Shown piece by piece: positions 1 to 4,939 of a DNA stretch of 5,711 nucleotides. A program made the position numbers and the translations under genes. Under the pieces are notes generated by a model. The model had not been told where the DNA came from and ran no database searches. It was given only the letters and a program-made list of their open reading frames with translations. The first letter of the stretch is position 1; the number at the start of each line of letters is the position of its first letter. This DNA is from JBGOUJ01 sp041477005 (GTDB taxonomy: Bacteria > Acidobacteriota > Terriglobia > Bryobacterales > JACQDG01), in contig JBGOUJ010000514.1 in NCBI GenBank assembly GCA_041477005.1, positions 1 to 5,711 of the forward strand. The letters run 5' to 3'.

Positions 1-395
1 AAGTCCACGAAGACTTCCCGCGCCGCGGGCCACTGGTGAACGTGCTGGTGCGAGTCCAGGTGGGTGGGGTCCCGGCCGACTAGGCGCTGAAACTCGCGCA
101 ACTGCCGGGATGCTTCCTCGGCTACAGCGGCCGCGTCGTTGAGAGATACCACCTCGTATGTCGGAACCCAACTGTCACCCCGAAACGCCCATTCGCCGAA
201 ATCAAAATGCAGACCGAGGCCGAAATCCGGGTGTGCGCGGCCGTAGGCCGCTGCTTCCTCAGTCCACGGCCAGCGAACCATTAAACTAGTGCTGGTGACG
301 ATGCCTTGCTCATGAGCTCGGATGATTCCGTGGTTCACCCCAGGGCTCTGCCCGAAGTCGTCGGCGTTCACGATTAGATGTCTCGCAGAGTCCAT
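1..395 (-). CDS. YdjC/ChbG/HpnK-family carbohydrate deacetylase, N-terminal part (3' end outside window)
   Basis: This partial gene encodes the first 131 residues of a protein of the YdjC/ChbG/HpnK family. These are metal-dependent deacetylases of the polysaccharide-deacetylase-like (beta/alpha)7 fold that remove acetyl groups from amino sugars or glycolipids. The family signature is plain: LIVNADDFG at residues 7-15 (D12 and D13 supply a metal ligand and the probable catalytic base), then a GIIRAHEQGIVTSTSLMV stretch at 23-40, GLGLHFDFGEW at 59-69, and DSHQHVH at 114-120, whose histidines are the expected metal ligands. The reading frame is open from an ATG at 395-393 to the window edge. The start lies 2 bases after the stop of the upstream glycosyltransferase gene, with no clear Shine-Dalgarno, so translational coupling is likely. 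Family members are usually about 250-300 residues, so roughly half is visible. The substrate is unknown; the context suggests an acetylated sugar or glycolipid built by the adjacent glycosyltransferases. Confidence 0.88.
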   Translation of the reverse strand, partial: MDSARHLIVNADDFGQSPGVNHGIIRAHEQGIVTSTSLMVRWPWTEEAAAYGRAHPDFGLGLHFDFGEWAFRGDSWVPTYEVVSLNDAAAVAEEASRQLREFQRLVGRDPTHLDSHQHVHQWPAAREVFVD

Positions 396-397
396 CG

Positions 398-1612
398 TCA
401 CAGGCCCAGATCACAGACAACCTTGGCCAACACCTTCTCAGCCCGGAAGTATTCTTCGGCGATGGCCCGGGCCGCCCGGCTGTGCCGGTCGTAATCCGAT
501 TGGATCGCGTCAAAAGCCGCCAGGATTTCATCCATGGTGTTGAACGCGAACAGGCCTTCTCCGGTGGGGAGCACCCGGCCGAACCCGGTGTCCTGGGTGA
601 TGACCGGGCGTCCGGCGGCCAGATAGCAGGCGCTCCGCTCGCTGAACCAACCGCTGCGAAGCCGTACGTTCTGGTCCTTGGCAACGGTAAACTCGCCTCG
701 CGAAGCGCGCACGTAGTCGCGATAAGGCCAGGGGTCTGTTGTGAAGGCATGAGAGTCCACGAGCCGCCACCCGTTGAACACCAACAGGCTTCGGGCGTCG
801 GAGGCTAATCCAACAGCCTTGGCGCTTTCCCCGAGGCCCGGCCGAATCAGAGCAGGGTCGCCCAGGTTCATGGCCAGCTCGATCGGCTGGCTGGTCCGCT
901 GCGGCAAGTCGATGAATTTCAGGAACTCGTGGTGCTTGCTCCAATAGTAGACCTCGCCCCGGTATTCCACGTCGAGGCCGTCCTGCTTCCAGTTGCAAAC
1001 TGTGGTGAACTCGTCTCTCGAGGGTGGCCCGGCCTCCCAGAGATCGAGCAGCACCGGCTGGCGAGTCTTCGACCGCAGGCGGGGTAGAGGGGGTATCGGG
1101 CACTCCGGATTCCCGATGTTCTCGCCGTAGGTAACGCAGTCGTCGTGCCGGTCGATAAACTCTCGTGTGTCCCCATCGCCGGCGGCGTAACGGATCTCGT
1201 GAATTACGGGATCGGTCCCGAAATACACCAGCCGTCCGATTTTGAGTCCTTCCTCGGCAAAGACGGTAGCTCCGGCAACGTTGAGTACGGCGTCGGCCGT
1301 CGCCAGCAGGTCCTCGGCTTGGGTCTGGGGCAGACCCAACCACTCCTTGTCCGAAAAGCTGCGGCGGTAGGCCCAGCGCCCGGCCAGCCCGAACCGCTCC
1401 GCCAGACGCTTCAGGTAGGGAACAGCGTACTCCGAGTCGTCGACCCGCATTTGGCGGATGGGGTCGTAGGGCCAGGCCGAGGTTGTCTCGAAGTAATAGG
1501 CGTCGTGACCGAGCCTGCGCAGCCCCGCGACGATCTGCATGTGCATCCAGGCCATGCCCGCATAAGGGTTGGATGCCAGCGTGCCCACGACGACGATGCG
1601 CGAGCGCTGCAT
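398..1612 (-). CDS. GT-B-like glycosyltransferase, divergent (glycosyltransferase family 1-type annotation)
   Basis: This 404-residue protein is probably a cytoplasmic or membrane-associated glycosyltransferase of GT-B type. The N-terminus has the Rossmann start of such enzymes: a hydrophobic strand RIVVVG (residues 5-10), a small loop and a helix ending LRRLGHDAYYF (31-41). The middle carries YFGTDPV (130-136) and TYGENIG (161-167), followed by WSKHHEFLKFIDLP (224-237). The C-terminal domain holds the best conserved block, about residues 298-345: YRDYVRASRGEFTVAKDQN, then GWFSERSACYLAAGRPV and TQDTGFG. This resembles the nucleotide-sugar-binding region of GT-B enzymes but has no canonical E-x7-E motif. 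I recall this block from many bacterial proteins annotated simply as glycosyltransferases; donor and acceptor are unknown. The ATG directly abuts the TAG stop of the upstream methyltransferase, and a GGAGG lies 8 bases before it inside that gene, so the start is well supported and the pair is probably cotranslated. Confidence 0.82.
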   Translation of the reverse strand: MQRSRIVVVGTLASNPYAGMAWMHMQIVAGLRRLGHDAYYFETTSAWPYDPIRQMRVDDSEYAVPYLKRLAERFGLAGRWAYRRSFSDKEWLGLPQTQAEDLLATADAVLNVAGATVFAEEGLKIGRLVYFGTDPVIHEIRYAAGDGDTREFIDRHDDCVTYGENIGNPECPIPPLPRLRSKTRQPVLLDLWEAGPPSRDEFTTVCNWKQDGLDVEYRGEVYYWSKHHEFLKFIDLPQRTSQPIELAMNLGDPALIRPGLGESAKAVGLASDARSLLVFNGWRLVDSHAFTTDPWPYRDYVRASRGEFTVAKDQNVRLRSGWFSERSACYLAAGRPVITQDTGFGRVLPTGEGLFAFNTMDEILAAFDAIQSDYDRHSRAARAIAEEYFRAEKVLAKVVCDLGL

Positions 1613-2386
1613 CTACGGAACCTCCGTGCAACGCGGATGCACGGCGGAGGCTGGAGCCTCAAGATCGCTCGCGCCGATGGACGCTTGGTAGGCCCGCAGG
1701 ATCGCGTCCTTGTCCAGCGACGGAACGGGCAACGGGCGCTTTCGGGCGGCGATCCGAACCGAGCACTCCCGTCCAGGGTTGTGACCGGGGAGGCCGGAGC
1801 TCTGGGCCAGGACCTCGAATCGTTCGTCCAGCAGGGTCGAGAGGCTCGCGGCGGTGAACGGAGAGGGCTCATCCGGTGTAGGTTCACCGCCAATATCGAC
1901 GCTCAGGAACAACCTGCCGTCCATGCGGAGGATGCGCCATATTTGGGCGAGGCCTTCGGCCGGATCGGGTATGTGGTCCAACGCGTTGCGACAAACGACG
2001 ATGTCGGCGCACTCGTCCACCAAGGGCAGGTCCTCGATGCCCGTGGCCAGGTGGATCGTGGGGTTCGTACCGGGCTCATCGGCGACGAGCATTCCCAGCT
2101 TCTGGTAGGCGTAGAGCAGCGGGTCCACGGCGACCTTCACTCTGGCCGGCCAAGTAGCCAGGTCTCCCGTGCAGCCACAGCCAACCGTCACCACGGTCTT
2201 GTCTTCTACCCACCGGACGCCCTGGCCGCAGTAACTGGTGACCTCTTCCAGGAGCATGCGGGACCAGATGAGGCGTTCCCCGGTGTAGGAGCCGGTGTCC
2301 GGGTTGTGGCCGTACTTCTCCCTGTAAAGGAACCATCCCACCTCGTTGAGGTACCGAAGATCTCCGAAATCAGGCACTTTGGGCAT
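1613..2386 (-). CDS. Class I SAM-dependent methyltransferase
   Basis: This 257-residue protein has the seven-strand Rossmann methyltransferase core (Methyltransf_11/25 type). Motif I is VTVGCGCTGD at residues 67-76, the glycine-rich S-adenosylmethionine loop. VAVDP at 86-90 supplies the acidic residue (D88) that normally contacts the SAM ribose. DIVVCRNALDHIPDP at 128-142 is the motif following strand 4, and the strand-5 region is ILRMDGRLFLSVD at 152-164. About 60 residues precede the core (tyrosine- and tryptophan-rich, YLNEVGWFLYREKYG at 12-26) and about 45 follow it; these may bind the acceptor. The ATG has a strong GGAGGG Shine-Dalgarno 5 bases upstream, which settles the start. The stop codon touches the start of the downstream glycosyltransferase. 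Given its neighbours the likely acceptor is a sugar hydroxyl or amine of the assembled glycan, but this is inference. Confidence 0.88.
   Translation of the reverse strand: MPKVPDFGDLRYLNEVGWFLYREKYGHNPDTGSYTGERLIWSRMLLEEVTSYCGQGVRWVEDKTVVTVGCGCTGDLATWPARVKVAVDPLLYAYQKLGMLVADEPGTNPTIHLATGIEDLPLVDECADIVVCRNALDHIPDPAEGLAQIWRILRMDGRLFLSVDIGGEPTPDEPSPFTAASLSTLLDERFEVLAQSSGLPGHNPGRECSVRIAARKRPLPVPSLDKDAILRAYQASIGASDLEAPASAVHPRCTEVP
1621..1625 (-). promoter_or_regulatory. Shine-Dalgarno for the glycosyltransferase at 398-1612
   Basis: GGAGG on the minus strand sits 8 bases before the ATG at 1612-1610, inside the last codons of the upstream methyltransferase. With the stop and start directly adjacent, this arrangement supports both the chosen start and translational coupling. 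Confidence 0.75.
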
Positions 2387-2391
2387 TTTGT

Positions 2392-2397
2392 CCCTCC
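2392..2397 (-). promoter_or_regulatory. Shine-Dalgarno for the methyltransferase at 1613-2386
   Basis: GGAGGG on the minus strand lies 5 bases (ACAAA) before the ATG at 2386-2384, in the 51-base gap after the upstream glycosyltransferase. It is the strongest ribosome binding site in the window and fixes this start. Confidence 0.8.
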
Positions 2398-2437
2398 GCT
2401 TGCAGTCAGCTTCAGGTTCCCGCGCGCCTCCGGCGCC

Positions 2438-3643
2438 TCACCGTTCCTCCGAAACGCTCTCCGCGCGAAGCGCTTCCTCATACAGAAGCTCCACGCGGTC
2501 GATGTACTTCTCCACCGAGAAGCGCTGCAGGATCCACTCTCGCCCATTGCGTCCCAGCCTCTCCCGGAATGGCGCATCCTCGGTCAGGAGGACAATGGCG
2601 TCCTTCAGTTCATCGATCCCGCCGGGAGACACCAGGAGTCCGGTCTCGCCAGGCTGGACAACTTCGGGCACGCCGCCGGTATTGCCGGCAATGACCGGGC
2701 GTCCGCAGGCCATCGCCTCCAGATATACATTTCCCGGGCCCCCTTCAAATAGCGACGGACCGGCAAAGAAATCGCACCACGCATAGTGTTCCGGCAGTTG
2801 GTGGTGAGGAACGTATCCGACGATCTGTACTTTTGCCGATACTCCTTCCTGCCGAATCAACCGCTGCAGGTCACTCAGCTCCTCTTCACTCCCCTTGCCG
2901 ATCGCCCTGAGCGCAATGGCCGGGTAAGTGCGCCGCAACGCCGCGACGGCACGGACCACCGGGTAGAGGCCCTTCGATTCCACCAGGTTCCCTACAAAGA
3001 GGACCCTGGGCCCGCCGGCATCTTCGGCTCGTGGGCAGGGTGCGAATAGGGCCGTATCCACGGCGCTGTGGATCACGCGAATCTTCTCCAGCGGGTATTC
3101 ATAGCGCGCCGCGCAGAATGCCGCCGTGTAATGACTCGAAGCGAGGACTAAATCCGCGTGGTGGATCACGGTCCTCTCCATAAAACACCCGATCTGGTGG
3201 AATGTGCTGCCCGGTTTCGGCCAGGCCACACATTCCGAAAACATCGCAAGAGGACCGTGAAGCTGCACCACATAGCGGGCTGTGCGGTTCGCAAACGTGT
3301 CGGTCTGATAAAAGAAACCTTCGCCGCCGTACTCCGGAAACTGAATGAGCTGGAAAGGAGCATCGCTCATCAGCTCGTGGAGCTTTTCCGCCACGGTCTG
3401 GCTGTAGGCCATCAGGTAAGTGGATTCTTCATAGCCCGGAACGTGCAGCCAGGGCTGCCCGATACGATGAATTGTTACCGGCCCTTCCTGGTACATCCGG
3501 CTTTCGTGATCCCTGGAGCCGGCAACGACGTGCACCTCATGACCGCGCGCGGAAAGGCCTTTCGCCTTCAGAGAGGTCTGGGTGCCGATTCCTCCTCCGC
3601 CGGTTTCTGGGGGATACTCCTGGGAAACGAGACAGATTCTCAC
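2438..3643 (-). CDS. Family 4 (GT-B) glycosyltransferase
   Basis: This 401-residue protein is a retaining glycosyltransferase of the GT4 family, which transfers a sugar from a nucleotide donor to a growing glycan or lipid-linked acceptor at the cytoplasmic face of the membrane. The N-terminal GT-B domain begins RICLVSQEYPPETGGGGIGT (residues 2-21), with the glycine-rich loop typical of acceptor domains, and has HGP at 129-131. The C-terminal domain starts with VLFVGNLVESKGL (214-226), where K224 matches the donor-phosphate lysine; the usual upstream arginine is replaced by asparagine (N219). The catalytic-region motif is FEGGPGNVYLEAMACGRPVI (299-318), with E300 and E309 separated by eight residues rather than the textbook seven. 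I chose the GTG at 3643-3641 as the start because it puts the first Rossmann strand at residue 3 and makes a 4-base GTGA overlap with the upstream stop. An upstream in-frame start at 3799 would add 52 residues of no family character overlapping the upstream gene. There is no clear Shine-Dalgarno, so translational coupling is expected. Confidence 0.9.
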   Translation of the reverse strand: MRICLVSQEYPPETGGGGIGTQTSLKAKGLSARGHEVHVVAGSRDHESRMYQEGPVTIHRIGQPWLHVPGYEESTYLMAYSQTVAEKLHELMSDAPFQLIQFPEYGGEGFFYQTDTFANRTARYVVQLHGPLAMFSECVAWPKPGSTFHQIGCFMERTVIHHADLVLASSHYTAAFCAARYEYPLEKIRVIHSAVDTALFAPCPRAEDAGGPRVLFVGNLVESKGLYPVVRAVAALRRTYPAIALRAIGKGSEEELSDLQRLIRQEGVSAKVQIVGYVPHHQLPEHYAWCDFFAGPSLFEGGPGNVYLEAMACGRPVIAGNTGGVPEVVQPGETGLLVSPGGIDELKDAIVLLTEDAPFRERLGRNGREWILQRFSVEKYIDRVELLYEEALRAESVSEER

Positions 3644-4785
3644 GGCCGCAGCACCGCGCGCGGGCGGAGGTCGAAGACAATCACCCGCCCGTTCTCCTGT
3701 ACACAAGAAAATCGCTCCCGCACATTGCGTGCAAATCCGGCGTAGAATTCGAGCCACCAAAAGGCCGGCCAAGCAAACGCAATCAGGGCCGCGCCACACT
3801 GCTTCAGCCGGTCCAGTTCTCTGATGGCAGTCTCATCATCCGCCGGCGGTCCCCAGTACTGCCCATCTCGTTCCAGAAATGGAATGCGTGTACGACCTGC
3901 GACCACATCACTAGTTGCCAATTCGCCCTGATCAACGAGAATGAACGAGCCGCCAGGTGCAACCAGTGCAGCTATCTCCTCTAGGGTCCGGTACACCTGC
4001 CATCTCCATCTCCATGTAATGTCACCCTTTAGGAAAAAGGCACCCCGGTAGCCCGTGAAGCCAGCGTCGGATCGCGAGATATTCTCGATGCGGTACTTGA
4101 CTCTGCGCTCACCCAGAAACTCGTGTACCGCAATTGCGCAGCCATCGAAGGTGTAGTAGTCGTCAAAAACCACAACGCCGCCATCCACGACCAGGTCATA
4201 AAGGTTCGTCAGACAGCATCGAACACTGGTGTACCAGTCGCAGTCGATACGAAGAATCGCGATTCGTCCGATGCGCTTGCGAAGGACAGGCAACGTTTCC
4301 TCAAACCACCCCTTAACAAACTCGGTGTAAGCCGACACTCCAAGGTCTGCGGCCGCCCGCCGCACTTCTTCAAACGACACGCGCAGGTTATTGTAATAGA
4401 GAGGGCCCTCTGTGTCCTCGGCCCACCGCTGCGCGGCTGGCCCGTCAACCTCCTGTGGTGGCGGGTTCCCCTCGAACGAATCCAAGAGCCACACTTTCCG
4501 ATCGCGGACGCCCGCCTGTCGCAGCAGGTCGGCCATAAGAAAAGATGCACCTCCCCGCCACACTCCGCACTCGACGAAGTCTCCTTGAACATCGAAAGCC
4601 AGGGCCATATGAACTTGGTCGGCAAGTTCCAATAGTGAGCTCACAGGAACCATGGTAAATGGGCGTACTCTTTCCAACGTGGCAGTTAGGCTCGGCTCGG
4701 AGAACACACCTGCAAGTCCTGGGGAGGCACCGCCTCCTGCGGCCAGTTCCTTGTGCGCCGTGCGTCTGTCTAGTCGCTTGTCCAT
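3640..4785 (-). CDS. TylF/MycF-family O-methyltransferase with extra C-terminal module
   Basis: This 381-residue protein has two parts. Residues about 38-254 are a TylF/MycF (macrocin O-methyltransferase-like) domain, a metal- and SAM-dependent sugar O-methyltransferase family: RPFTMV at 41-46, the SAM loop DFVECGVWRGG at 69-79, LLDSFEG at 100-106, RIDCDWYTSV at 179-188 and DGGVVVFDDYYTFDG at 201-215. The aspartates around 181-183 and 208-209 match the family's metal-binding acidic positions. Ordinary TylF-family enzymes are about 230-270 residues and end near here; this one continues for about 125 residues. After a link rich in W and R (TWRWRWQVYRTL, 257-268) comes a module at 275-374 that is also present in the neighbouring gene's product. 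The likely role is O-methylation of a sugar in the glycan made by this cluster. The start is the ATG at 4785; the ribosome binding site is weak (GGGGG about 10 bases upstream), and a 154-base gap without a clear promoter separates it from the preceding gene. Its TGA overlaps the downstream GTG. Confidence 0.87.
   Translation of the reverse strand: MDKRLDRRTAHKELAAGGGASPGLAGVFSEPSLTATLERVRPFTMVPVSSLLELADQVHMALAFDVQGDFVECGVWRGGASFLMADLLRQAGVRDRKVWLLDSFEGNPPPQEVDGPAAQRWAEDTEGPLYYNNLRVSFEEVRRAAADLGVSAYTEFVKGWFEETLPVLRKRIGRIAILRIDCDWYTSVRCCLTNLYDLVVDGGVVVFDDYYTFDGCAIAVHEFLGERRVKYRIENISRSDAGFTGYRGAFFLKGDITWRWRWQVYRTLEEIAALVAPGGSFILVDQGELATSDVVAGRTRIPFLERDGQYWGPPADDETAIRELDRLKQCGAALIAFAWPAFWWLEFYAGFARNVRERFSCVQENGRVIVFDLRPRAVLRP
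3664..3963 (-). repeat. Copy A of the shared C-terminal module (residues 275-374 of the TylF-type protein)
   Basis: This segment encodes the module that is repeated at protein level at 4961-5257. Landmarks are SFILVD (residues 280-285), IPFLERDGQYWGPP (301-314), DDETAIRELDRL (316-327), IAFAWPAFWWLE (335-346) and VIVFDLR (368-374). The alternation of predicted strands and helices (ILVD strand; DETA...RL helix; IAFAWP strand; terminal VIVFDL strand) suggests a small alpha/beta domain. No catalytic motif is recognised. Short stretches remain similar at DNA level to copy B at a constant offset of 1297 bases, for example 3749-3765 against 5046-5062 with 16 of 17 bases the same. Confidence 0.85.
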
Positions 4786-4939
4786 CTGGCAGGTACCCCC
4801 GAAGTTCGGCGCAGATCAGATTCTGTTCGCCAACGCCCTCTGGCACGGATACGTCTACCCTTCGGTGATGTCTGGCTCTGGGGGCCAAAGGCCTGTCTGC
4901 GCTGTCCGGCGGGCGCTTCCGAGGTACCAAAGACGCCTT

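Noticed and set aside
528..1631. Minus-strand frame of 367 codons overlapping the divergent glycosyltransferase
   Set aside because: It is the same strand in another frame, arginine-rich and low complexity, while the frame at 398-1612 carries recognisable motifs.
2424..2436. Small hairpin GCGCC-TCC-GGCGC just after the GT4 stop codon
   Set aside because: The stem is only five base pairs and no T-run follows on the minus strand. The next gene begins 51 bases later with a strong ribosome binding site, so a terminator is unlikely; chance in GC-rich DNA is enough.
1145..2752. Long plus-strand open frame of 535 codons
   Set aside because: It lies antisense across three well-supported minus-strand genes, and its translation is rich in R, G, Q and V with no domain logic. 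It is the usual mirror frame of GC-rich coding DNA.
2438..3799. Extended start of the GT4 gene at 3799
   Set aside because: The additional 52 residues show no family similarity and overlap the 3' end of the TylF-type gene; the GTG at 3643 fits the family start and the GTGA overlap.
4786..4939. Promoter or terminator in the 154-base gap, including the two GGTACC sites (4792-4797 and 4923-4928) and the GGCCAAAGGCC palindrome
   Set aside because: I found no convincing -35/-10 pair and no hairpin with a T-run. The two GGTACC sites and the 4-base stem are short enough to be chance.
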